36,285 nucleotides of DNA, from the NCBI GenBank assembly GCA_018062725.1, contig JAGORP010000008.1, forward strand, positions 1-36,285, given 5' to 3'. The notes beneath the pieces are model-generated. The model was given only the letters and a program-made list of their open reading frames with translations, did no database searches and was not told where the DNA came from. Of the stretch, positions 8,610 through 16,373 are shown in pieces (position 1 is the stretch's first letter; every line of letters starts with the position of its first letter). The DNA comes from Flavobacterium sp. GTDB taxonomy: Bacteria > Bacteroidota > Bacteroidia > Flavobacteriales > Flavobacteriaceae. Position numbers and translations under genes: made by a program.

Positions 8610-9362
8610 ATGTTACAAATAAAAAACTTACACGCTTCAGTAGAAGATAAAGAAATATTAAAAGGGATCAACCTTGAAATCAAAGTAGGTGAAGTACATG
8701 CGATTATGGGACCTAACGGTGCCGGGAAATCTACTTTATCTTCTATCATTGCTGGAAACGAAAATTACGAAGTAACCGAAGGTGAAATCTTTTTAGACGG
8801 AGAAGAAATTTCAGAATTAGCTCCAGAAGAAAGAGCACATAAAGGCGTTTTCTTATCATTCCAATATCCAGTAGAAATCCCAGGAGTTTCGGTAACGAAT
8901 TTCATTAAAACCGCTATCAACGAAAAACGTAAGGCAAACAAGCAAGACGAAATGCCAGCAAATGAAATGCTGAAATTAATTCGTGAAAAATCTGAGTTGT
9001 TAGAAATGGACAGAAAATTCTTGTCACGTTCTCTAAACGAAGGTTTTTCGGGTGGTGAAAAGAAACGTAACGAAATTTTCCAAATGGCCATGTTAGAGCC
9101 TAAAATCGCAATTTTGGACGAAACGGATTCAGGTTTAGATATCGATGCGTTACGAATCGTAGCTAATGGTGTAAACAAATTGAAAAACGAAAACAACGCA
9201 GTGTTAGTGATTACGCACTACCAACGTTTGTTAGACTATATCGTTCCAGATTTCGTTCACGTTTTAATGGACGGAAAAATCGTAAAAACGGGTGGAGCTG
9301 ATTTAGCTTTAGAATTAGAAGAAAAAGGATACGACTGGATTAAACAAGAACAAGAAGCATAA
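8610..9362 (+). CDS. sufC: Fe-S cluster assembly ATPase SufC
   Basis: This 250-residue ABC-type ATPase powers the SufBCD scaffold. Walker A is GPNGAGKST (34-42), the ABC signature is FSGGEKKR (146-153), and Walker B is IAILDE (166-171). The D-loop follows (SGLD), and the switch histidine lies in [19 protein letters not shown] in place of the LSGGQ of transport ATPases is typical of SufC. It starts 36 bp after sufB, and sufD begins one base after its stop, so it is translationally linked. Confidence 0.97.
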   Translation: MLQIKNLHASVEDKEILKGINLEIKVGEVHAIMGPNGAGKSTLSSIIAGNENYEVTEGEIFLDGEEISELAPEERAHKGVFLSFQYPVEIPGVSVTNFIKTAINEKRKANKQDEMPANEMLKLIREKSELLEMDRKFLSRSLNEGFSGGEKKRNEIFQMAMLEPKIAILDETDSGLDIDALRIVANGVNKLKNENNAVLVITHYQRLLDYIVPDFVHVLMDGKIVKTGGADLALELEEKGYDWIKQEQEA

Positions 9363-9363
9363 T

Positions 9364-10680
9364 ATGGAGTTGAAAGATAAATTATTAGCTTCCTTCATGG
9401 CCTTTGAAGAAAAAATCAAAGACAATGAAGATTTGCATGAAGTTCGAAATCACGCCATAAAAAATTTCGAAAACAAAGGTTTCCCTACTAAAAAAGAGGA
9501 AGCTTGGAAATACACGTCGTTAAATGCGATTTTGAAAAATGATTTTTCGGTTTTCCCAAAGAAAGAAAATGCGATTGAATTTAAAGACGTAAAAAAGTAT
9601 TTCCTACACGAAATTGACACCTACAAAGTAGTTTTCATCGACGGAATTTTCAGTTCGTTTTTGTCTTCTACAACTCACGATGGTTTAGATGTTTGTTTGA
9701 TGGCTTCGGCATTGTCAAAACCGAAATATAAAATGGTAATTGATACGTATTTCAATCAAATTGCGAGTAAAGAAGAGAGTTTAACTTCTCTAAATACCGC
9801 ATTTTCATTGGAAGGCGCTTACATCAACATTCCAAAAAGTAAAGTGGTTGAAAAGCCTATCGAAATCATCTATTTCTCAACAGGAAATGAAGCGGCCTTA
9901 ATGATACAACCACGTAATTTGGTAATTGTGGGTGAAAATGCTCATGTGCAAATTGTAGAGCGTCACCAGAGTTTGAACGAAAACCCGGTGTTGACCAATT
10001 CAGTTACGGAAGTCTTTGCTCAAAAACGTGCTATTGTCGATTATTACAAAATTCAGAATGATGTCCAAACGGCTAATTTGATTGATAATACCTACATTGC
10101 TCAAAAACAAGAAAGCCGCGTTGCGGTACATACTTTTTCTTTTGGTGGCAATATTACTCGTAACAACTTGAATTTTTATCACCAAGGCGAACGTATCGAT
10201 TCGACGATGAAAGGAATTACAATTATTGGCGACAAACAACACGTAGATCATTATACGTTGGTACAACACGCAACGCCAAACTGCGAAAGCCATCAGAATT
10301 ATAAAACGATTTTGGATGGAAATGCAACAGGTGTTTTCAACGGAAAGATTTTTGTGGAAAAAGAAGCGCAAAAAACAGATGCTTTTCAGCAGAATAACAA
10401 CATTTTGTTGAGTGATAAAGCGACGATTAACGCGAAGCCACAATTGGAAATTTTTGCCGATGATGTAAAATGTTCGCACGGATGTACGATTGGTCAGTTG
10501 GATGATAGCGCTATGTTCTACATGCAACAACGCGGCATCCCTAAAAAAGAAGCGAAAGCCTTATTGATGTATGCTTTCACTAGTGAAGTAACGTCAAGTA
10601 TAAAAATACCAGAATTAAAAGCTAAAATCGCCCGAATTATTGCCGATAAATTAGGTGTGAAAATGGGATTTGATTTGTAG
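9364..10680 (+). CDS. sufD: Fe-S cluster assembly protein SufD
   Basis: This 438-residue paralogue of SufB completes the SufBC2D scaffold complex. The N-terminal helical part includes KKEEAWKYTSL, typical of SufD. The beta-helix core includes KCSHGCTIGQLDDSAMFYMQQRGI, which holds the conserved histidine and cysteine of the SufB-SufD interface region. Its start is one base after the sufC stop. The operon ends here with a strong terminator 54 bp on. Confidence 0.96.
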   Translation: MELKDKLLASFMAFEEKIKDNEDLHEVRNHAIKNFENKGFPTKKEEAWKYTSLNAILKNDFSVFPKKENAIEFKDVKKYFLHEIDTYKVVFIDGIFSSFLSSTTHDGLDVCLMASALSKPKYKMVIDTYFNQIASKEESLTSLNTAFSLEGAYINIPKSKVVEKPIEIIYFSTGNEAALMIQPRNLVIVGENAHVQIVERHQSLNENPVLTNSVTEVFAQKRAIVDYYKIQNDVQTANLIDNTYIAQKQESRVAVHTFSFGGNITRNNLNFYHQGERIDSTMKGITIIGDKQHVDHYTLVQHATPNCESHQNYKTILDGNATGVFNGKIFVEKEAQKTDAFQQNNNILLSDKATINAKPQLEIFADDVKCSHGCTIGQLDDSAMFYMQQRGIPKKEAKALLMYAFTSEVTSSIKIPELKAKIARIIADKLGVKMGFDL

Positions 10681-10694
10681 TTTAGTCATTGCTA

Positions 10695-10712
10695 GTCTCG
10701 ATATTTCGGGAC
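10695..10712 (+). other. Small hairpin downstream of sufD
   Basis: GTCTCGA (10695-10701) pairs with TCGGGAC (10706-10712), with one G-T wobble and a 4-base loop. It has no T tract, so it is not a terminator by itself. It may be a 3' end stability hairpin or a dispersed palindrome. Confidence 0.35.
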
Positions 10713-10731
10713 AAAGCAAACTTTTTAAATA

Positions 10732-10758
10732 AAAGCCGCTCCATGAGCGGCTTTTTTT
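10732..10758. terminator. Bidirectional terminator between sufD and the serine hydrolase
   Basis: GCCGCT (10735-10740), loop CCATG, AGCGGC (10746-10751), with an A run before and seven Ts after. It can end sufABCD on the plus strand and the convergent serine hydrolase gene (stop at 10757) on the minus strand. Confidence 0.9.
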
Positions 10759-12097
10759 ATTGTTTCACACTTGCTACAACTTCTTTTACTAAAGCATTCA
10801 AATCAATATGATCATACCCCAAACGAACGATTACCATGTCGTGCGATGGAATGATAAACACGCGTTGTCCTTGAAAACCATCGGCATAATAAATATCTTT
10901 TGGACAATCGGGCATTTTACCACCGGCATTCAACCAAAACTGAGCTCCGTATTGTTTGTCGGAAGTTGGTGTAGGAGTAGCCACATATTTCGACCAAGCT
11001 GGGTCAAACAGTTGTTCGCCGTTCCAATTGCCGTTGTGCAAGTATAATAAGCCAAATTTTGCCCAATCACGCGCGTTGGCCCAAGCATAAGAAGAACCTA
11101 TATAATTGCCTTCCAAATCGGCTTCTACCAGCATCGAATGCATCCCAATTTTGTCAATCAAAGCACTGTACCAAAAATCCAAATATTCCTGATGTGTTTT
11201 AAACTGTTTACGAAGAATTCCCGATAATAAATTGGTTGTTCCCGAAGAATAATTCCACGTAGCATTCGGTTTTCCTATTAGTGGTTTATTGATTTGTGAT
11301 TGGGTCATGTCACTTTCTTGAAACAACATTTTGGTAACATCCGATATTTTGCTATAATCTTCTTCCCAAGCCAATCCCGAATTCATTTGTAATAGGTTGT
11401 GGATGCTGATTTTCTTGCGTTCGTCTTGTTGCCATTCTTCAATCGGAGCAGGTTGATTAACCTTTAATTTGCCTTCTTTTTGTAAAATTCCAAATAAAGT
11501 CGAAGTAATACTTTTAGTCATTGACCAACCCAACAAACGCGAATCTTTATTAAATCCAGGGGCATATTTTTCACCAATAATTTGGTCTCTGTAGACAACT
11601 ACCACGGCACGGGTACATTTTTTGCCTTCTTCATTCGGAGCAAATGCTTGGTCGATGGCTTGGTTGATTCGGGTATAATCGATTGTTGTAAAGGAAGGTT
11701 TTAACGGCTCACCATCACCATAAGGAAAGGGAACCGATTTGTTTAAAACAACATTTCTTTTAGGAACCAAATAAGGTTTGGTGGCGTCATAATCTTCATT
11801 AATTAAAACAGCTCCCAAGCCTTCTCGGTAAATAGCACGACGGGTTTTTAAACCATATACAGAGGCCTCAGCGTATTTTTCAGAATCGTTTATTTTGTTG
11901 TCAGCTAAATCAATGAGTTCAATGTCATTATCGCCTGCTTCAATTACTTTTAAGTTTCGGTGGTCTAAAAAATGTCCTGATGCCACACTTTTTGAGGAGA
12001 ATCCTGAAATCAAATCTAATTTTGGATAGGTGTCAAATCCGTAATAAATAATACCAGCCAACACTACTAAACCAATAAAACGAAAAGCTTTTTTCAT
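10757..12097 (-). CDS. Beta-lactamase-family (class C-like) serine hydrolase, membrane anchored
   Basis: This 446-residue protein has a single N-terminal hydrophobic segment (about 7-20) with no clear cleavage site, so it is probably anchored and faces the periplasm. The serine active site is SMTK (S192, K195) and the second motif is YSS (Y283-S285), both expected in class C-like penicillin-recognising enzymes and esterases. The residues before about 120 are not part of that fold and look like a separate N-terminal extension. Family members include peptidases, esterases and D-amino-acid amidases, so resistance should not be inferred. It stands alone in opposite orientation between the two suf operons. 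Confidence 0.88.
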   Translation of the reverse strand: MKKAFRFIGLVVLAGIIYYGFDTYPKLDLISGFSSKSVASGHFLDHRNLKVIEAGDNDIELIDLADNKINDSEKYAEASVYGLKTRRAIYREGLGAVLINEDYDATKPYLVPKRNVVLNKSVPFPYGDGEPLKPSFTTIDYTRINQAIDQAFAPNEEGKKCTRAVVVVYRDQIIGEKYAPGFNKDSRLLGWSMTKSITSTLFGILQKEGKLKVNQPAPIEEWQQDERKKISIHNLLQMNSGLAWEEDYSKISDVTKMLFQESDMTQSQINKPLIGKPNATWNYSSGTTNLLSGILRKQFKTHQEYLDFWYSALIDKIGMHSMLVEADLEGNYIGSSYAWANARDWAKFGLLYLHNGNWNGEQLFDPAWSKYVATPTPTSDKQYGAQFWLNAGGKMPDCPKDIYYADGFQGQRVFIIPSHDMVIVRLGYDHIDLNALVKEVVASVKQ

Positions 12098-12129
12098 AAA
12101 ACAGAATATTTACTGCAATTTATATATTT

Positions 12130-12220
12130 GCCACGAATGCACGAATGAATTGAGTAGAAATTATTTGTTAAACTATAAGAAAATAAAAAAGAATTATTAA
12201 ATTATTCGTGTATTCGTGGC
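12130..12220. repeat. GCCACGAAT palindromic repeat element, copy 1
   Basis: The left arm GCCACGAATGCACGAAT (12130-12146) and right arm ATTCGTGTATTCGTGGC (12204-12220) are inverted copies with one mismatch, separated by 57 bp of AT-rich DNA. The left arm matches 32170-32186 at 16 of 17 positions. The right arm ends 8 bp before the sufS -7 box. Confidence 0.75.
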
Positions 12221-12228
12221 TATTTATC

Positions 12229-12236
12229 TACTTTTG
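12229..12236 (+). promoter_or_regulatory. Promoter -7 box of the sufS operon
   Basis: TACTTTTG matches TAnnTTTG. It is 26 bp upstream of the sufS ATG. The place of a -33 element is taken by the right arm of the palindromic repeat. Confidence 0.6.
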
Positions 12237-12258
12237 TATTTAGAAAAAATCTAAATAA
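12237..12258 (+). promoter_or_regulatory. Shared suf leader element, sufS copy: perfect palindrome (candidate operator)
   Basis: TATTTAGA (12237-12244), five As, TCTAAATA (12250-12257) form a perfect 8-bp inverted repeat starting at the base after the -7 box, hence over the transcription start. Positions 12238-12258 match the sufA leader (6754-6774) at 19 of 21 bases. A repressor site is the simplest reading. A weak RNA hairpin is an alternative. Confidence 0.5.
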
Positions 12259-12262
12259 TATA

Positions 12263-13477
12263 ATGTTAGATATCCAAAAAATACGTTCCGATTTCCCTAT
12301 TCTTACTCAAAAAGTGAATGGAAAACCCTTGATTTATTTCGATAACGGCGCGACATCTCAAAAGCCTAAAGTAGTTATAGATGCTATTACCAAATATTAC
12401 GAAGAAATTAATGCAAACATTCATCGTGGCGTACATACGTTAAGCCAATTGGCGACCGATGCCTATGAAGCCTCTCGTTATAAAATTCAAGCCCATATTA
12501 ATGCGAAACACCACCATGAAGTGATTTTTACTTCCGGGACGACTCAAGGTGTTAATTTGGTGGCTAACGGATTTGCTTTTTTACTAAACGAGGGAGATGA
12601 GGTCATGGTTTCGGCCTTAGAACACCACAGTAATATTGTGCCTTGGCAAATGTTGTGCGAAAAAACAGGAGCAAGATTGGTAGTTATTCCAATGAATGAA
12701 AAAGGAGAATTAATAATGTCGGAATACGACCGATTACTTTCTTCCAAAACTAAAATAGTGGCGGTGAATCATATTTCCAACGCTTTGGGAACTATCAATC
12801 CTATTGAATACATGATTGAAAAAGCCCATCAAGTTGGTGCGGCTATTTTAATTGATGGGGCACAGGCGACTCCCCATTTAAAACCAGATGTACAAGCCTT
12901 AGATTGTGATTTCTATGTATTTTCTGGACATAAAATTTGTGGACCAACCGGAGTTGGGGTTTTATACGGTAAAGAAGCCTGGTTAAATAAACTTCCGCCA
13001 TATATGGGTGGAGGGGAAATGATTAAAGAAGTGACTTTCGAAAAAACAACCTATGCCGAATTGCCTCATAAATTTGAAGCTGGAACCCCTAATATTGCCG
13101 ACGGAATTGTGCTTGGAACCGCTATCGATTATTTGAATGAAGTAGGTTTTGAAAACATTCAGCAACAGGAAAAGGATTTATTAGCTCATGCTACTGAAAA
13201 ATTATTAGAAATTGAAGGGTTAAAAATCTTCGGAACTTCTGAAAAAAAGACTTCTGTGATCTCTTTTAATATTGAAGGCATTCATCCCTATGATATTGGC
13301 ACGATTATCGATAAATTAGGGATAGCGGTTCGCACCGGACATCATTGTGCACAACCTATTATGAATTATTTTAGTATTCCAGGTACGGTTCGCGCGAGTT
13401 TTTCGTTTTATAATACCAAAGAAGAAATTGATATCTTTGTGGCAGCCGTTAAAAAAGCAAAAATGATGCTTTCTTAA
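12263..13477 (+). CDS. sufS: Cysteine desulfurase SufS
   Basis: This 404-residue pyridoxal-phosphate enzyme takes sulfur from cysteine as a persulfide and passes it to SufE. The PLP lysine is K224 in SGHKICGPTG. The catalytic cysteine is C362 in RTGHHCAQP, the group II (SufS/CsdA) form with a short active-site loop. Positions agree within two residues with E. coli SufS (K226, C364). It is first in the second suf transcription unit, and its leader shares an element with sufA. Confidence 0.96.
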   Translation: MLDIQKIRSDFPILTQKVNGKPLIYFDNGATSQKPKVVIDAITKYYEEINANIHRGVHTLSQLATDAYEASRYKIQAHINAKHHHEVIFTSGTTQGVNLVANGFAFLLNEGDEVMVSALEHHSNIVPWQMLCEKTGARLVVIPMNEKGELIMSEYDRLLSSKTKIVAVNHISNALGTINPIEYMIEKAHQVGAAILIDGAQATPHLKPDVQALDCDFYVFSGHKICGPTGVGVLYGKEAWLNKLPPYMGGGEMIKEVTFEKTTYAELPHKFEAGTPNIADGIVLGTAIDYLNEVGFENIQQQEKDLLAHATEKLLEIEGLKIFGTSEKKTSVISFNIEGIHPYDIGTIIDKLGIAVRTGHHCAQPIMNYFSIPGTVRASFSFYNTKEEIDIFVAAVKKAKMMLS

Positions 13478-13494
13478 TTTAAAAAACTAAAACT

Positions 13495-14007
13495 ATGAAA
13501 TCGACGCTATTAACTCTGTTTTCAGTGCTTGTTATGTTAACTTCTTGTAAGTGTAAAAAAGCTTCGAGTGATGAAGCCGCTTCGCCTATGATGACTAATG
13601 TGGAGGCTTCCACACTTTCAAACAATGTTGAAACGAATACAAAAGAACAAATCGGAACACTTTTAGAATATTCGGCAAACACGAGAGGCTATCATTTGAG
13701 AATAAAATGGGATGGAATGCAATTGACCTATACCAATCAGCGTGATTCGGAAGAATTTACCAAAATTACGTTGACCCATGCGCAATCTGAAGAGCTAAAA
13801 GGAATGATAAAAAACCTACCATTAGATAAATTGGCTAGTTTAAAAGCACCCACCGAAAAACGTCAATATGATGGAGCGGCTCATGCTGATATTCGAGTAG
13901 TTGTGGATGGAAAAGAATACAATTCGGCTGGTTTCGATCATGGATTTCCGCCTGCCGAAATTGAAAAAGTAGTAAAAAAATTGGTTGCTTATACCGAACA
14001 GAAATAA
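13495..14007 (+). CDS. Small predicted lipoprotein of unknown function in the sufS operon
   Basis: I do not recognise this 170-residue protein. Residues 1-18 form a lipoprotein signal with the lipobox MLTSC (C18), so it is probably attached to a membrane outside the cytoplasm. C18 and C20 are its only cysteines. The mature part has a flexible Ser/Ala/Asn-rich linker, then a compact domain (about 57-170) with alternating hydrophobic strands (YHLRIKWDGMQLTYT, ADIRVVVDGKEYNSAG) and a lysine-rich helix at the end. It lies 17 bp after sufS and 10 bp before sufE, so it is cotranscribed with cytoplasmic sulfur-transfer genes. A role in iron-sulfur assembly is possible only by association. Confidence 0.8.
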   Translation: MKSTLLTLFSVLVMLTSCKCKKASSDEAASPMMTNVEASTLSNNVETNTKEQIGTLLEYSANTRGYHLRIKWDGMQLTYTNQRDSEEFTKITLTHAQSEELKGMIKNLPLDKLASLKAPTEKRQYDGAAHADIRVVVDGKEYNSAGFDHGFPPAEIEKVVKKLVAYTEQK

Positions 14008-14017
14008 GAAAAGTAAA

Positions 14018-14437
14018 ATGACAATTAAAGAAATTCAAGACGAAATTGTTGACGAGTTTTCGATGTTTGATGATTGGATGCAGCGTTATGAATACATCAT
14101 CGAATTAGGAAAATCACTTCCGATGATTGAGGAACAATACAAAACAGAAGATAATATCATAAAAGGTTGCCAATCGAAAGTTTGGGTACACGCAGAAGAA
14201 AAAGATGGAAATATTGTGTTTACTGCCGATAGTGATGCGATTTTAACCAAAGGAATCATTGGGATTTTGATACGCGCTTTTTCCAATCAATCGGCACAAG
14301 CAATTTTAGATGCCAACACCGATTTTATTGATGAAATTGGATTGAAAGAGCATTTATCGCCAACACGCGCCAACGGATTGGTTTCGATGATTAAAAAAAT
14401 AAAAATGTATGCTTTGGCTTTTCAAAGTAGAAAATAA
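14018..14437 (+). CDS. sufE: Sulfur acceptor protein SufE
   Basis: This 139-residue protein accepts persulfide sulfur from SufS and hands it to SufB. The acceptor cysteine is C51 in IIKGCQSKVWV, the same number as in E. coli SufE. The start at 14018 (MTIKEIQDE) is preferred over an upstream in-frame codon at 13985, which would overlap the lipoprotein gene and add a tail unlike SufE. It follows the lipoprotein gene after 10 bp. Confidence 0.95.
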   Translation: MTIKEIQDEIVDEFSMFDDWMQRYEYIIELGKSLPMIEEQYKTEDNIIKGCQSKVWVHAEEKDGNIVFTADSDAILTKGIIGILIRAFSNQSAQAILDANTDFIDEIGLKEHLSPTRANGLVSMIKKIKMYALAFQSRK

Positions 14438-14445
14438 TAAATAAT

Positions 14446-14502
14446 GAGATTAGCTACGCTCCGTTCGGCTTTGCCTCGGGTGCTTCGCAAGCTCGCAATG
14501 AC
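14446..14502. repeat. GC-rich intercistronic repeat between sufE and sufT
   Basis: GAGATTAGCTACGCTCCG, then GGCTTTGCCTCGGGTGCTTC, ending GCTCGCAATGAC, is clearly more GC-rich than its flanks. It contains small palindromes (GCTTCGCAAGC). It resembles dispersed GAGATTGCTTCGC...CGCAATGAC elements that I know from Flavobacterium genomes. Only this copy occurs in the window, so its repeat nature rests on recall. Confidence 0.5.
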
Positions 14503-14509
14503 ATAAGAA

Positions 14510-14833
14510 ATGGAAGAATTTAACGATACCATCAATTTGGGAGAAGAAGTAGTAAAGGTGTTAAAAACGATTTACGATCCCGAAATCCCTGTTGATATTT
14601 ACGAATTGGGATTAATTTATGACGTTTTTGTCAATGAAACTTTGGATGTTAAAATCCTAATGACTTTAACTTCTCCAAATTGTCCTGTGGCCGAAACATT
14701 GCCGCAAGAAGTGGAAGAAAAAATCAAGAAAATAGGCACTGTTAAATCATGTGAAGTCGAAATTACATTCGATCCGCCATGGAGCAAAGATTTGATGAGT
14801 GAAGAAGCCAAATTAGAATTGGGAATGCTATAA
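14510..14833 (+). CDS. sufT: SufT-like MIP18/DUF59 iron-sulfur assembly factor
   Basis: This 107-residue protein belongs to the MIP18 (DUF59) family, which helps mature iron-sulfur proteins. It shows the family motifs DPEIPVDIYELGLIYD (23-38) and TSPNCPVAE, with the conserved reactive cysteine C58, followed by the amphipathic C-terminal part DPPWSKDLMSEEAKLELGML. Its position after sufE supports the SufT name. A short repeat of about 57 bp lies between sufE and this gene. Confidence 0.93.
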   Translation: MEEFNDTINLGEEVVKVLKTIYDPEIPVDIYELGLIYDVFVNETLDVKILMTLTSPNCPVAETLPQEVEEKIKKIGTVKSCEVEITFDPPWSKDLMSEEAKLELGML

Positions 14834-14882
14834 ATTTAGTGATCGGTTGGCAGTTTTGCCACTCAATACTAATTACTTAAAG

Positions 14883-15389
14883 ATGGAAGAAATTGTAAAT
14901 AAAGTTGCGAATTCAGTCCTTGAAGTATTCGATTTAGAAGATTACTATCAAGCGGGTACCCGTATGCAAATTGATATTTCACAATGGCTTTTTGAGGGCT
15001 TTTTGTTAAAAGAAAAAGATTTTCGTGAAGCTTTGAAAAATCATGATTGGACTCAATATCAAGATCAATTTGTAGCTATTTCTTGTAGTGCGGATGCTAT
15101 TTTGCCTGCTTGGGCTTCCATTTTAGTGGCTTCTTATGTGGTTCCTTTTGCAAAAAAAGTAGTTTTAGGCTCACTCAACGATTTAGAATCTTCGATTTAT
15201 CAAGAAGAAATGGCTAAAATTGATTTCTCCATCTATAAAGACAAACCAGTTATATTAAAAGGTTGTTCTAAAAAACCAGTTCCTGAAGCGGCCTATATTA
15301 TGGCGATTGGAAAGTTACAAGACCATGCCAAAAGTGTGATGTACGGAGAAGCCTGCTCGGCGGTACCCATATTTAAATCAAAGAGATAA
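14883..15389 (+). CDS. DUF2480 family protein
   Basis: This 168-residue cytoplasmic protein is recognised as DUF2480 by the segments EIVNKVANS, FDLEDYY, WLFEGFLLKEKDFREALKNHDWTQYQ and GCSKKPVPEAAYI. The family is confined to Bacteroidetes and has no known function. It contains three cysteines (about C81, C147 and C162), one of them in KGCSKKPVP. The ATG at 14883 is chosen because the alternative upstream in-frame start codon adds residues unrelated to the family. It lies 49 bp after sufT, and its repeated linkage to suf genes suggests a link to iron-sulfur metabolism. That link is inference. Confidence 0.85.
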   Translation: MEEIVNKVANSVLEVFDLEDYYQAGTRMQIDISQWLFEGFLLKEKDFREALKNHDWTQYQDQFVAISCSADAILPAWASILVASYVVPFAKKVVLGSLNDLESSIYQEEMAKIDFSIYKDKPVILKGCSKKPVPEAAYIMAIGKLQDHAKSVMYGEACSAVPIFKSKR

Positions 15390-15400
15390 GAAAATATTCC

Positions 15401-15408
15401 TAAATTTG
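15401..15408 (+). promoter_or_regulatory. Candidate promoter -7 box of the DUF3078 gene
   Basis: TAAATTTG matches TAnnTTTG, 24 bp before the ATG at 15433. The DUF3078 gene may therefore be transcribed separately from the sufS operon. Confidence 0.5.
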
Positions 15409-15432
15409 TGTAAACTATTAAACACAAACACT

Positions 15433-16323
15433 ATGAAAAGGTCAATTTTGCTATTGTCATTATTTCTTGTGACTGCTTTTTCTTTTGCACAATCGTCAGA
15501 AAAAGAATTAATCAATAAAACAGCTATAGCCGAAACTAAAGCTCAAGACACCTTAAATATGGGTTGGAAAAGAGGCGGTAATTTCGTGTTTCTTTTTAAT
15601 CAATCGGCTTTTAATAACGATTGGCGAGCAGGAGGAACTACCAATATGGCTGGAAATATTGGCCTGAACTATGATTATAATTTCAAATCTCCGGAAATGA
15701 TTTGGGACAATAAGTTTATCGTAGCTTATGGTTTAAACAAAATCAAAGGGGCAAATGTGCAAAAAACAGATGACCGATTAGAGTTTACCTCGTTGTTAGG
15801 GAAAAAAGCTTCAGGTTATTGGTTTTATTCTGCATTTTTGAATTTTAAAACCCAAATGGATAGCGGAAATGAGGCTACCGGTTTAAAAATATCTCATTTC
15901 TTTTCTCCTGCTTATTTACAAGCGGGACCCGGACTTTTATGGAAAAAGAGCGATAATCTGAAAGTCAACTTTGCGCCCGCAACTGCTCGTATGATTTTTG
16001 TGCATCCTCATTTTACCCAATTAAACTCCGCTTTTGGAGTAGCACAGGGTGATTCTTCCCGATTTGAATTTGGAGCAGGAATTCAAGGGTATTACAAATT
16101 CAGTCTTATGGAAAACATTTCGTGGGAAAATATCGTAAACCTCTATTCGAATTATTTAGAAAAACCACAGAATGTTGATATTGATTACCAAGCGAATGTT
16201 GTGATGAAAGTTAATAAGTATATTTCAACGAATATCGCTTTTCAAGCGATTTATGATGACAATGCCGTAGGGGCTTTTCAAATTAGAGAAGTCTTCGGTT
16301 TAGGAGTCAATTATACTTTTTAA
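15433..16323 (+). CDS. DUF3078 outer-membrane-type protein
   Basis: This 296-residue protein starts with a signal peptide (MKRSILLLSLFLVTAFSFAQ). The mature part has alternating aromatic beta strands ending in an aromatic/phenylalanine terminus (GLGVNYTF), as expected of an outer membrane beta barrel. The WKRGGNFVFLFNQSAFNNDW and AGGTTNMAGN segments identify DUF3078, a Bacteroidetes family of unknown role. The start at 15433 gives an intact signal peptide; nine further codons upstream would add non-family residues. It has its own -7 box and ends at a bidirectional terminator. Confidence 0.87.
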   Translation: MKRSILLLSLFLVTAFSFAQSSEKELINKTAIAETKAQDTLNMGWKRGGNFVFLFNQSAFNNDWRAGGTTNMAGNIGLNYDYNFKSPEMIWDNKFIVAYGLNKIKGANVQKTDDRLEFTSLLGKKASGYWFYSAFLNFKTQMDSGNEATGLKISHFFSPAYLQAGPGLLWKKSDNLKVNFAPATARMIFVHPHFTQLNSAFGVAQGDSSRFEFGAGIQGYYKFSLMENISWENIVNLYSNYLEKPQNVDIDYQANVVMKVNKYISTNIAFQAIYDDNAVGAFQIREVFGLGVNYTF

Positions 16324-16331
16324 GCTATTTC

Positions 16332-16373
16332 TAAAAAAAAATGTTGCCTTGGTGAATCTCAGGCAACATTTTT
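16332..16373. terminator. Bidirectional terminator between DUF3078 gene and hflX
   Basis: ATGTTGCCT (16341-16349) and AGGCAACAT (16361-16369) form a perfect stem, extended by A/T pairs, with an 11-base loop. A run precedes and T run follows. It serves both convergent genes and abuts the hflX stop at 16374. Confidence 0.9.

Noticed and set aside
10000..10530. 176-codon open frame antisense to sufD
   Set aside because: The translation is rich in phenylalanine, isoleucine and asparagine with no domain features. sufD is fully supported in the other strand.
10757..12097. Antibiotic-resistance beta-lactamase
   Set aside because: Only SMTK and YSS motifs are seen. The family also holds peptidases and esterases, and the N-terminal extension and membrane anchor are unlike resistance enzymes.
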